Part shown: in pieces, positions 6,630 to 15,293 of the stretch | Layout of the letters: every line of letters starts with the position of its first letter | How positions within the stretch are numbered: the stretch's first letter is position 1 | NCBI GenBank assembly: GCA_033764965.1 | Contig: JANRIN010000285.1 | Location: 1-64,000 of the forward strand | Direction: 5' to 3' | DNA: 64,000 nt | From: JSC-12 sp033764965 | GTDB lineage: Bacteria; Cyanobacteriota; Cyanobacteriia; Leptolyngbyales; Leptolyngbyaceae | The notes under the pieces: generated by a model | The model's database searches: none | Told to the model about the DNA's origin: nothing | The model's input: only the letters and a program-made list of their open reading frames with translations | Program-made: the position numbers and the translations under genes

Positions 6630-8492
6630 ATGCAAGAATTTTTGTTGGAAACGAGCTGGTGTATCCCTCTCTACGGGTTGATTGGAGCGGTATTAACCTT
6701 GCCCTGGTCTACTGGCTACATCCGGCGAACCGGACCTCGTCCTGCTGCCTACTTTAATCTCTTAATGACGCTTGCCGCGATGGTGCATGGGGCACTTGCC
6801 TTTCGTGCCAGTCTCCAACTGGAACCAGATCCGATCTTGATTCACTGGTTCAAGGCGGCTGATTTAGACTTGACTTTTGCGATCGATATTTCCCCCGTCA
6901 GCCTGGGAGCCGCTGAACTGGTCACTAGCTTAAGTATCCTGGCACAGTTTTTTTCTCTGGGTTATATGGAGAAAGATTGGGCACTGGCTCGGTTCTTTGC
7001 TTTGATGGGTTTTTTTGAAGGGGCAATGACAGGTTTAGCCCTGAGCGATTCGCTCTTCCTGTCCTATGCTTTGCTGGAAATGCTTACCCTGTCCACTTAC
7101 TTACTCGTTGGGTTCTGGTATGCCCAACCGCTAGTAGTGACCGCCGCACGGGATGCTTTCCTGACTAAGCGCGTGGGAGATGTGTTGCTGCTGATGGGGG
7201 TTGTGGCACTGGCAACCTTCTCCGGCACTCTGGATTTTCAAGAACTTTATGCCTGGGCGGACACCGCGACACTATCTCCCACGGTTTCTACCCTACTGGG
7301 ATTGGCATTAATTTCTGGACCGATCGGGAAATGTGCTCAGTTTCCCCTCCACTTATGGCTGGATGAAGCGATGGAGGGACCCAATCCCGCTTCAATTTTG
7401 CGGAACTCGGTGGTGGTTGCCTGTGGAGCTTATGTGCTGATTAAACTTCAGCCCATCTTAATTTTGTCGCCAGTTGCCTCGATCGCGCTGGTGACGTTGG
7501 GTACGATGACCGCAATTGGGGCTTGCCTGGTGGCGATCGCGCAGATTGACATTAAACGAGCACTGGCTCACTCCACCAGTGCGTATTTGGGCATTGTCTT
7601 TATTGCGGTAGGAATGCAGTGGACGAATGTGGCATTGCTGGTTCTGTTTGCCCACGCAGTCTCGAAAGCCCTACTGTTTATGAGTGTTGGTAGCATCATC
7701 GTGACCACTGCCACCCAGGACATTACGGAAATGGGTGGCTTGGGGTCACGGATGCCAGCGACAACGACCGCCTTTGTTGTTGGGTCTGCCGGATTAGTGG
7801 GATTACTTCCCCTTGGCGGATTCTGGGCAATGCGAGAAGGGGTCAATGCTTTTTGGTACGACAGTCCGGGCTTGGTGCTGGTGATCCTGGCAGTGAATGG
7901 CATGACAGCCTTTAACCTGACTCGCGTTTTTCGCCTGGTGTTTTTGGGTCAGCCCAAAGTTAAAACCCGTCGTGCGCCAGAAGTGCCGTGGACGATGGCA
8001 GTTCCGATGCTCTCGTTGACGATCGTCACCCTCCTGGTTCCCGTTATGCTGAATCGGCTTTACTTACTGCCAGACTGGATCTATATCAACTACTTTGCTG
8101 TCACTCTGCTTATCCTGTCTGGATTGGTGGGTTGTCTGGCTGGGATCATGGTTCAGCTTACCGGGGTATGGACGCGCTCAGTTCGTATGCCCTTCAAGCT
8201 TTTCCAGGATATGCTGGCTTACGATTTCTACTTCGATCACCTTTATCGCATCACGGTTGTTTGGTTCGTGAGTGCAGTCTCTCAACTGAGCGCTTGGTTC
8301 GATCGCTACATTGTGGATGGATTCGTGAATTTCGTTGGACTGGTCTCTATTTTTAGCGGTGAAAGCTTGAAGTACAGCGTCTCTGGGCAATCTCAGACGT
8401 ACATCCTGACGATTCTCCTGGGAGTTAGCTTGTTGGGAGTCTGGCTCACCTATCCCATGTGGAATTTCTTGCTAACTTACATCTTTGGCTGA
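6630..8492 (+). CDS. ndhF4: NDH-1 subunit NdhF of the CO2-uptake type (NdhF4-like)
   Basis: This is a polytopic NuoL/NdhF antiporter-like protein of 620 residues. The motif around FPLHLWLDEAMEGPNPASIL is the form seen in CO2-uptake NdhF3/NdhF4 rather than respiratory NdhF1. It forms the distal membrane arm of an NDH-1MS-type complex in the thylakoid. The ATG at 6630 (MQEFLLETSW) matches the usual family start; an upstream ATG at 6543 would add 29 residues of unlikely sequence. It is followed 52 bp later by ndhD4 and then cupB. The absence of cupS and the adjacency to the ccm operon favour the constitutive F4/D4/CupB module over F3/D3/CupA. Confidence 0.9.
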   Translation: MQEFLLETSWCIPLYGLIGAVLTLPWSTGYIRRTGPRPAAYFNLLMTLAAMVHGALAFRASLQLEPDPILIHWFKAADLDLTFAIDISPVSLGAAELVTSLSILAQFFSLGYMEKDWALARFFALMGFFEGAMTGLALSDSLFLSYALLEMLTLSTYLLVGFWYAQPLVVTAARDAFLTKRVGDVLLLMGVVALATFSGTLDFQELYAWADTATLSPTVSTLLGLALISGPIGKCAQFPLHLWLDEAMEGPNPASILRNSVVVACGAYVLIKLQPILILSPVASIALVTLGTMTAIGACLVAIAQIDIKRALAHSTSAYLGIVFIAVGMQWTNVALLVLFAHAVSKALLFMSVGSIIVTTATQDITEMGGLGSRMPATTTAFVVGSAGLVGLLPLGGFWAMREGVNAFWYDSPGLVLVILAVNGMTAFNLTRVFRLVFLGQPKVKTRRAPEVPWTMAVPMLSLTIVTLLVPVMLNRLYLLPDWIYINYFAVTLLILSGLVGCLAGIMVQLTGVWTRSVRMPFKLFQDMLAYDFYFDHLYRITVVWFVSAVSQLSAWFDRYIVDGFVNFVGLVSIFSGESLKYSVSGQSQTYILTILLGVSLLGVWLTYPMWNFLLTYIFG

Positions 8493-8544
8493 GACTTTCA
8501 CTCGTTAACACTGCTTTTACGTTCGTGTTGCCATTTTTCCTTTT

Positions 8545-10086
8545 ATGCTTAGTATCCTAGTTTGGCTCCCTGTCGTTGCAGCTTTGATTGTCGGACTGTT
8601 ACCTCGCAGTAGTTCGCCTGCGATCGCACGTTGGATAGCCCTGGTTGCTACTGGCATCTGTTTTATATGGTCGGTAGTGTTAGCCATTCAATTCGATGGA
8701 TTCACTGCCCATTCTCAGTTTCAAGAGCTTCTACCGTGGATCGAACCTCTGGGACTCAGCTACCAATTGGGTTTGGATGGGCTGTCCTTGCCCCTTGTCA
8801 TCATTAACGGACTGCTCACCTGGATTGCAATCTATAGTTCTGACAAAGATATTCAGCGTCCAAGGCTCTACTACATTTTGGTTTTGTTACTGAATGGTGG
8901 GGTTGCGGGCGCATTTCTGTCTCAGAACCTCCTTCTGTTTTTCCTGTTCTACGAAGTAGAGTTAATTCCCCTATACTTTTTGATTGCAATTTGGGGTGGT
9001 GCGCGTCGAGGCTATGCCGCAACAAAATTCTTAATCTACACTGCCCTTTCAGGTATTCTCGTCCTGGCAGGCTTTTTAGGAACTGTGTGGTTGAGTCGTG
9101 CGGGTAGCTTTGACTATGCCGACATCACAACCCAACTCCTGCCAATCACCAGCCAACTCATCCTTTTAGGGTTGATCATCGCTGGATTTGGGATCAAAAT
9201 CCCCCTGGTTCCCCTGCATACCTGGCTACCCGATGCTCACGTAGAAGCCTCAACCCCCATGTCTGTGCTACTGGCGGGGGTACTGCTGAAGCTGGGGACT
9301 TACGGGCTGTTGCGATTTGGCTTACAACTCTTCCCGGAAGCCTGGGCAGTTCTGGCTCCGTATCTGGCGACGTGGGCAGTGGTGAGTGTCCTATACGGAG
9401 CGTTTACGGCGATCGCCCAAACGGACATGAAGAAGATGGTGGCGTATAGCTCGATCGGGCACATGGGCTTCATTCTGCTGGCTGCGGCTGCCGCCACCCC
9501 CCTAAGCATTCTCGGAACCGTGTTTCAGATGGTCAGCCACGGCTTAATTTCGGCAATGCTATTTTTGGTGGTTGGGGTGGTTTACAAAAAAACTGGAACC
9601 CGTGATATTACGATTTTGCAAGGCTTGCTCAACCCCGAACGAGGAATGCCCATCATCGGCACCATGATGGTAACTGGTGTGATGGCGAGTGCTGGAATTC
9701 CTGGAATGATGGGATTCATCTCTGAGTTTCTAATCTTTCGGGGTAGCTTTCCCGTCTTTCCAGTGCAAACTCTCTGCTCCATGATTGGAACCGGGTTGAC
9801 CGCTGTTTATTTTCTCCTGTTGGTCAACCGCACCTTCTTTGGTCGATTGCCGGAACAGTTTTCTAACTTGCCTGAGGTGTCTTGGGGGGAGCGCTTACCC
9901 TCAATGGGTCTAGCCACATTGATTGTGTTTCTTGGTATTCAGCCGAATTGGATGGTGCGCTGGAGTGAAACAACCCTGACGGCTTTAGTCGAACCCCAGG
10001 CTGCGATCGCAACCGTAGCACCTAAGCCTCAACTGGATTCTTTAGGACCTCAGCCCAATTCTGCCACCTCTGCCAGTACCCTGTAG
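8545..10086 (+). CDS. ndhD4: NDH-1 subunit NdhD of the CO2-uptake type (NdhD4-like)
   Basis: A 513-residue NuoM/NdhD antiporter-like protein with about 14 membrane segments. Characteristic parts are LLFFLFYEVELIPLYFLIAIWG, the proton-channel segment PLHTWLPDAHVEASTPMSVL, and AQTDMKKMVAYSSIGHMGF. NdhD with NdhF defines which NDH-1 variant is made; next to cupB it serves the CO2-hydrating complex (NDH-1MS', also called NDH-1_4). The C-terminus has a soluble Ala/Pro tail of about 35 residues. It is the middle gene of the ndhF4-ndhD4-cupB operon, with 52 bp before and 43 bp after. Confidence 0.92.
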   Translation: MLSILVWLPVVAALIVGLLPRSSSPAIARWIALVATGICFIWSVVLAIQFDGFTAHSQFQELLPWIEPLGLSYQLGLDGLSLPLVIINGLLTWIAIYSSDKDIQRPRLYYILVLLLNGGVAGAFLSQNLLLFFLFYEVELIPLYFLIAIWGGARRGYAATKFLIYTALSGILVLAGFLGTVWLSRAGSFDYADITTQLLPITSQLILLGLIIAGFGIKIPLVPLHTWLPDAHVEASTPMSVLLAGVLLKLGTYGLLRFGLQLFPEAWAVLAPYLATWAVVSVLYGAFTAIAQTDMKKMVAYSSIGHMGFILLAAAAATPLSILGTVFQMVSHGLISAMLFLVVGVVYKKTGTRDITILQGLLNPERGMPIIGTMMVTGVMASAGIPGMMGFISEFLIFRGSFPVFPVQTLCSMIGTGLTAVYFLLLVNRTFFGRLPEQFSNLPEVSWGERLPSMGLATLIVFLGIQPNWMVRWSETTLTALVEPQAAIATVAPKPQLDSLGPQPNSATSASTL

Positions 10087-10129
10087 TTTCCCCTTAGCCC
10101 TCAAATCTGTTTCAGCCTGGAAAACTCCC

Positions 10130-11278
10130 ATGAACATGATTGGTCGCACGTCAACATCCCCTCATCCTTTAGAAGACATTATTGCCCGATTGGAGCAGGG
10201 TGGAGCTTTGTTGCCCGACTCCCCGGATAACGTCATGGAAGTTGTGGGCATTCTCAAAAGTTATGGGTATGTGCTGGATGCCTACTGGCGCAATCTGATT
10301 TACATCTCCCAAGAGCAGTTTCTGGTATTGTTTCCCTTTTTCAAGTACTTCAACGGAGAAGTATCTCTTAACAAGCTTTTGAAGCACTGGTGGCACGATC
10401 GCATCAATTACGAATTCTCAGAATATTGCATGAAAGCCATGCTGTATCACGGGGGCGGTAAATTGGATGCCTACCTGGATACACCTGAATTTGTGGAACG
10501 GGCGCAAGCCGCGATCGACGCGAAACTACGGGGAAACGTTTTTATGCAGGGAGTGGCTAAAACGTTTCCAGGTTTTTTAGTAGAGCAGGTGCGTCAGTCC
10601 GTTTATTACAGTGCTCTGGGGCAATTTTGGCGGGTCATGAGTCCCATGTTTTTGACCCTGAGCGATCGTTACGATCGCGGCGAGATTCGCTCCATTCCAG
10701 ATGTCGTCACTCATGTGTTAAACGGGCTTGTGGAAGCGGCAGACAAGCCCATTACTTACGCAGTTAAGATTGGCGATCGTGACTACGAAATCATCCCAGC
10801 ATCGCTTGGAGCCAAGTTCTTGATGGATACGGCTGTGCCTTACGTAGAAGCGGTTTTCTTTCGATCGTTTCCCTTCATGGGAACTGTTTCTTATAACGCT
10901 CAGGCAGGGCAAATTCCACCCGATATCGAGCGGTTCTCCTACGGTGCGCTCTATGCCGATCCCCTGCCGATCGGCGGTGCGGGGATTCCACCAACTCTGT
11001 TGATGCAGGATATGCGCCACTTCCTGCCAGATTACTTACATCAGTTCTACCAGCGCTTGTCCCTGCGGGGCGAGGCAGATTTACGGGTACGCATTTGTGC
11101 TGCTTTCCAAAAGTCGATGTTTTGTGTCACCACTGCTGCCATGCTAGGACTCATGCCCCACCCACTTGACACCACAGATCCAGAGCAACAACAGCAAAAC
11201 CGCATCTATCTAGAAAACTGGATGAATCGCTTCATCGACTCTCGCTTACCCAGTGTTCAATCCTGTGAGATCTCGTGA
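10130..11278 (+). CDS. cupB: CO2 hydration protein CupB (ChpX family)
   Basis: The 382-residue soluble protein belongs to the CO2 hydration (ChpX/ChpY, Cup) family, recognised by the opening around HPLEDIIARLEQGGALLPDSP, the segment GYVLDAYWRNLIYISQEQFL and the C-terminal PFMGTVSYNAQAG region. Cup proteins bind the distal NDH-1 membrane arm and convert CO2 to bicarbonate on the cytoplasmic side, acting as a vectorial carbonic anhydrase. The length of about 380 residues, without the longer CupA C-terminus or a following cupS, points to CupB. It is the last gene of its operon. A 7-bp hairpin overlaps its stop codon but lacks a T-tract. Confidence 0.9.
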   Translation: MNMIGRTSTSPHPLEDIIARLEQGGALLPDSPDNVMEVVGILKSYGYVLDAYWRNLIYISQEQFLVLFPFFKYFNGEVSLNKLLKHWWHDRINYEFSEYCMKAMLYHGGGKLDAYLDTPEFVERAQAAIDAKLRGNVFMQGVAKTFPGFLVEQVRQSVYYSALGQFWRVMSPMFLTLSDRYDRGEIRSIPDVVTHVLNGLVEAADKPITYAVKIGDRDYEIIPASLGAKFLMDTAVPYVEAVFFRSFPFMGTVSYNAQAGQIPPDIERFSYGALYADPLPIGGAGIPPTLLMQDMRHFLPDYLHQFYQRLSLRGEADLRVRICAAFQKSMFCVTTAAMLGLMPHPLDTTDPEQQQQNRIYLENWMNRFIDSRLPSVQSCEIS

Positions 11279-11406
11279 ACTCTCAATGAGTTCAGACCCT
11301 TTATGTAGAAAAAATGAAAAAATAGGGACATCGCCAAAAATACATTTCATGATTGGTCGATCGTAGTCTGAATTGTTAATACTAGGGGGATTGATCGCGC
11401 AATCCT

Positions 11407-14400
11407 ATGAACCCCACCCCGCCAGCATCAGATAAAACAACTCCTGCGTCTATTCATTCCTCGTCTGCTCCAACTGCTCACCATCCCGGAAGTTCAGACG
11501 CTCATATGCTTCAGGAAAAGCTAGATTTGGACAATTCTCCCCGATCGCACGAGATCTATCAATCGCTGGTCAACTCTATCAATGGCATCGTTTGGGAAGT
11601 TGATGCTAAAACGTTTCAGTTCACCTTCGTTAGCTCCCAGGCTGAGGCGATCCTGGGCTACTCGGTGGCAAAATGGCTGGAACCAGATTTTTGGGTGCAG
11701 CACGTCTACTCCCCGGATCTGGAAGCAGCCATGCACTTCTGTCAAACTGCAACTCAAGAGCACCGAAACCATGAATTCGAATACCGCATGGTTGCTGCCG
11801 ACGGGCATTTGGTTTGGATTAAAGACGTTGTCACCGTCATCGTTGAGAATCAACAACCGACCTTGCTCCGGGGAGTAATGTTTGACATCACAGACCAGAA
11901 GCAAACCGAGACTGCCCTGCAAGAGCAGCAACTCCAGCTCGAAATGGCGCTGGATGCTGCCCAAATGGCGACGTGGGATTGGAATCTGGTGAACAATGAG
12001 GTGAAGTGCTCCAACAACATTGCATCCGTATTGGGACTGCCTGAGCGTCGATTTTATTCCCCTTTCGAGCTATGGGAAAAAACGGTTCATCCAGAGGATT
12101 ATGAGCGGGTGCAATCGGCAATTCGACGATCGCTAGCAGGGCATGAATCTTACAGCGTTGAATTTCGGACGACTTGGCAGGATGGCAGTGAGCACTGGGT
12201 TAGCAGTCGTGGTCGGTTGCTGCTCAATGAGCAAGCTCAACCAATTCGGATGATTGGAGTCACGCTGGATGTGACTCAACAAAAGCAATCAGAAGAGCGG
12301 CTCCGCCAGTCGCATCATTTCCTGCAAACAGTTCTGGATAATCTCCCTGTTGCCGTAAGCGTGAAGGATGGGCGCAAAACCCATTTCGGGACGTACACCT
12401 TCTGGAACAAAACCTGCGAACAATTATTTGGCATCCCCGCAGCCCAAGCGATCGGCAAAACCGTGTTCGACTGTTTCTCCGAAGAGAATGCTGCCCTGAT
12501 GCAACGGCAAGACCAGCAAACCTTTGAGCATCAGGTTTCTGAGAACATTCTGGAACACTCCGTGCCGACGGAAAATGGGGAAGAGCGGTTACTTCACACC
12601 GTTAAAGTTCCCGTCTTTGATGAGCAAAAAAATCCTCAATACTTGCTTTGCATTTCGGAGGACATTACGGATCAAAAAAGGGCTGAACAAGCTCTGCAAC
12701 AGCGCATCGAACGAGAATCCTTGATTGGTGCGATCACAAACGATATTCGGCAATCGCTGGATTTAAAGGAAATCCTCAACACAACCGTTGCCAAGGTGCG
12801 GCAATTTCTGCAAACCGATCGGGTCGTCATCTTTCGGTTTCGCCCAAGCTGGAGTGGCATAGTGCTTGTTGAATCCGTTACTTCAAATTGGACTTCCATT
12901 CTGGGCAGAGTTTTTCATGATCCTTGCTTCTCTGAGTCTTTCGTCACCCTCTACGAGCAAGGACACATCAGCGCGATCGCAGACACTAACCAAGCCAGCT
13001 TACCAGAGTGTTTTGCTCGCCTTTTGCGATCGCTGCAAGTGCAAGCCATGTTGACAGTTCCCATCAAGCAGCAGGGGAAGCTATGGGGGTTACTGATCGC
13101 TCATCACTGTAGCGCCCCTCGAATTTGGCAGCCCTTTGAGATCGAGCTATTGGAACAACTGGTTGGGCAGGTGGGAATTGCCATTAAGCAATCGGAACTT
13201 TACCAGCAGGTGAGTCGGTTAAATTCTGATTTGGAACGCCAGATGCAAATTCGGACTGCAGAACTGCAACTGGCTTCAGAATTTGAAGCAACCCTGAAAC
13301 GCATTACGGATCGAGTCCGGGATAGCTTAGACGAGGATCAAATCCTGCAAACGGCAGTGCGAGAACTGGCAGTTGTCATTGGGGTGACTGGGTGTAACGC
13401 CGCTCTTTACGATTTAGACAGCCGGACTTCCAAAGTTTCTTACGAATACACGGACTCTCTGGTGCCGCTGCAAGGAAGAGTCGTACAGATGGATAACTTC
13501 CCGGAAGGGTATCGCCAACTAATTCAAGGGCAACATTTTCAGTTTTGCTCCCTCATTCCCAATCCCCTGCGGGGACACGTCGCCATGCTGGCTTGCCCGA
13601 TCGTGGATGATAAAGGGGTGTTGGGCGACTTGTGGTTAGTCAGCCAGAAGTACCGGGCATTTAACGACCAGGATATTCGTCTGGTACAACAGGTTGCGAA
13701 CCAGTGCGCGATCGCCATTCGGCAAGCCCGCCTGTATCAAAAAGCGCAGGCACAGGTCAAAGAATTAGAAAAACTGAATCGGCTCAAAGATGACTTTCTC
13801 AGCACAGTCTCCCACGAGCTACGCACTCCAATGGCAAATATCAAAATGGCAACCCAAATGCTGGAGGTCATTTTATTCAACACGCCAACAGTCAGCCTTA
13901 CCCAAAACACAGACTCCCCCGCCTTACAAAAAGCCCTTCGCTACTTCCAAATTCTGAAGGATGAGTGCCAGCGAGAAATTAACCTGATTAATGATCTGCT
14001 TGACCTGTCACGAGTTGAAACAGGCATTGATGTGCCAACGCTGGTTGCGCTAAATCTAGAGAGCTGGTTGCCGCAGTTGATCCACCCGTTTATTGAACGT
14101 GCTCGCAATCAGCAACAGCAACTTCAGCTTGATCTCCCATCGTTGCCACCGATCGTCACGGATTCATCCCGGTTAGAGCGGATTGTCGGCGAACTCCTCA
14201 ATAACGCCTGCAAATATACGCCCGCTGGCGGAAAAATCGCCATCTCTGCCAAGATAGCCCATTCTGAACCCCTCTCTAACGCTGGAGCAACGGTGTTTCA
14301 GCTTGTCATTTGTAACTCTGGAGTTGAAATTTCTCCCGAAGAGCTCACTCGCATCTTCGATAAGTTCTACCGCGTTCCCAATAATGATCCCTGGAAGCAC

Positions 14401-14571
14401 GGGGGCACCGGATTAGGCTTGGCGTTGGTGAAGAAATTATTAGAACCGATGGATGGCACCATCCAAGCCACCAGTAGCAATGGATCAACCTGCTTCGTCG
14501 TGCAATTACCTGTTCTAAACTCAGAGAAAACGGGGGCACAAGACTCCCTAAGTCCTCGCCGGACTGAATGA
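11407..14571 (+). CDS. Sensor histidine kinase, PAS-PAS-PAS-GAF-GAF-HisKA-HATPase, with DXCF cyanobacteriochrome-like GAF
   Basis: Domains read in order: a short disordered N-terminus, PAS1 (about 45-165), PAS2 (about 175-295), PAS3 (about 300-430), GAF1 (about 445-600), GAF2 (about 640-790), HisKA with His803 in STVSHELRTPMANI, and HATPase (about 900-1035; GTGLGLALVKKLLEPM). There is no receiver domain and no membrane segment, so it is cytoplasmic. GAF1 has a DPCF motif (Asp505-Cys507-Phe508) and a second cysteine, Cys535, 28 residues later in PECFARLL. That arrangement matches DXCF cyanobacteriochromes except that the usual Cys-His is Cys-Phe. It may bind a bilin, but this is unproven. It stands alone between cupB and the DUF3038 gene, without an adjacent response regulator. 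Confidence 0.88.
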   Translation: MNPTPPASDKTTPASIHSSSAPTAHHPGSSDAHMLQEKLDLDNSPRSHEIYQSLVNSINGIVWEVDAKTFQFTFVSSQAEAILGYSVAKWLEPDFWVQHVYSPDLEAAMHFCQTATQEHRNHEFEYRMVAADGHLVWIKDVVTVIVENQQPTLLRGVMFDITDQKQTETALQEQQLQLEMALDAAQMATWDWNLVNNEVKCSNNIASVLGLPERRFYSPFELWEKTVHPEDYERVQSAIRRSLAGHESYSVEFRTTWQDGSEHWVSSRGRLLLNEQAQPIRMIGVTLDVTQQKQSEERLRQSHHFLQTVLDNLPVAVSVKDGRKTHFGTYTFWNKTCEQLFGIPAAQAIGKTVFDCFSEENAALMQRQDQQTFEHQVSENILEHSVPTENGEERLLHTVKVPVFDEQKNPQYLLCISEDITDQKRAEQALQQRIERESLIGAITNDIRQSLDLKEILNTTVAKVRQFLQTDRVVIFRFRPSWSGIVLVESVTSNWTSILGRVFHDPCFSESFVTLYEQGHISAIADTNQASLPECFARLLRSLQVQAMLTVPIKQQGKLWGLLIAHHCSAPRIWQPFEIELLEQLVGQVGIAIKQSELYQQVSRLNSDLERQMQIRTAELQLASEFEATLKRITDRVRDSLDEDQILQTAVRELAVVIGVTGCNAALYDLDSRTSKVSYEYTDSLVPLQGRVVQMDNFPEGYRQLIQGQHFQFCSLIPNPLRGHVAMLACPIVDDKGVLGDLWLVSQKYRAFNDQDIRLVQQVANQCAIAIRQARLYQKAQAQVKELEKLNRLKDDFLSTVSHELRTPMANIKMATQMLEVILFNTPTVSLTQNTDSPALQKALRYFQILKDECQREINLINDLLDLSRVETGIDVPTLVALNLESWLPQLIHPFIERARNQQQQLQLDLPSLPPIVTDSSRLERIVGELLNNACKYTPAGGKIAISAKIAHSEPLSNAGATVFQLVICNSGVEISPEELTRIFDKFYRVPNNDPWKHGGTGLGLALVKKLLEPMDGTIQATSSNGSTCFVVQLPVLNSEKTGAQDSLSPRRTE

Positions 14572-14681
14572 CGTGTTTAATATGGATCAAGGAGATATTT
14601 GAATCAAGGGAATGATTCGAATGTGCCTGATTCCGATAGAATGCGACTGAGCGCGTTTGCCCGTATGAGTCCACATTGTGA

Positions 14682-15293
14682 GTGATGCAGTTGAATAGTT
14701 CTCCCGTCCAACCCGGTGCCCCAGTCATTTTGGGCAGTCTACCGGATCCAGCCATTCCAGATCAGACCTGTCCTCGTCGGGCAACGATCGAGATTGATCT
14801 AATGTTGCTTGCGATCGAAGCCCTTGAGCTTGAGGGTTCCGAAGTGATTTTGCAAACGGCTAAATACCTGGAACTGGATGAAATTATCAAAGATCGAGTC
14901 ACGCTCTGGCGATTACGCAACACCAACCCACTGCGGCGACAAAACCAGCGTCGTCCATTGACATTAACTGAAGCAAAAGCCCTGGTGATTGTGGGCTGTT
15001 ATATGGCACGTCGCCTCACAGTGTTGATCCGCCAATTGCTGCTGGCATATCAACAACTTCAGGAACAGCAACTGTCGATGGAGCATCACTTCCGGCTAAA
15101 CGAGTATCTAGATCGGTTTCGTGCCCATTTTCGATCGCGCATGAATCCCCGTCGGGCGGCAGTCGCCGAGAACTACTCCGACGAAAAACTCAATCAACTG
15201 GCTTTGAATTTGCTCACGGAGTTGCTATTCTGCACGGGCACCTACGGCATTCAACGCTTCTGGTTTAGCTTGTTTGATGGAGAAGTCGCATGA
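14682..15293 (+). CDS. DUF3038 family protein
   Basis: A 203-residue soluble, Leu/Arg/Gln-rich, probably all-helical protein resembling the cyanobacterial DUF3038 family (IEIDLMLLAIEALELEGSE, LTLTEAKALVIVGCY). Function unknown. A GTG at 14682 and an ATG at 14685 are both possible starts. Its end overlaps the start of the DUF4335 gene by 4 bp (ATGA), so the two are translationally coupled and probably act together. This gene pair recurs in cyanobacteria by my recollection of the families. Confidence 0.8.
   Translation: MMQLNSSPVQPGAPVILGSLPDPAIPDQTCPRRATIEIDLMLLAIEALELEGSEVILQTAKYLELDEIIKDRVTLWRLRNTNPLRRQNQRRPLTLTEAKALVIVGCYMARRLTVLIRQLLLAYQQLQEQQLSMEHHFRLNEYLDRFRAHFRSRMNPRRAAVAENYSDEKLNQLALNLLTELLFCTGTYGIQRFWFSLFDGEVA

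Noticed and set aside
10130..11278. CupA identity for the CO2 hydration protein
   Set aside because: Length near 380 residues, no cupS following, and linkage to the ccm operon fit CupB better; a phylogeny would settle it.
11276..11294. Hairpin TGAACTC-TCAAT-GAGTTCA at the cupB stop
   Set aside because: The 7-bp stem has no T-tract after it, so it is not called a terminator.
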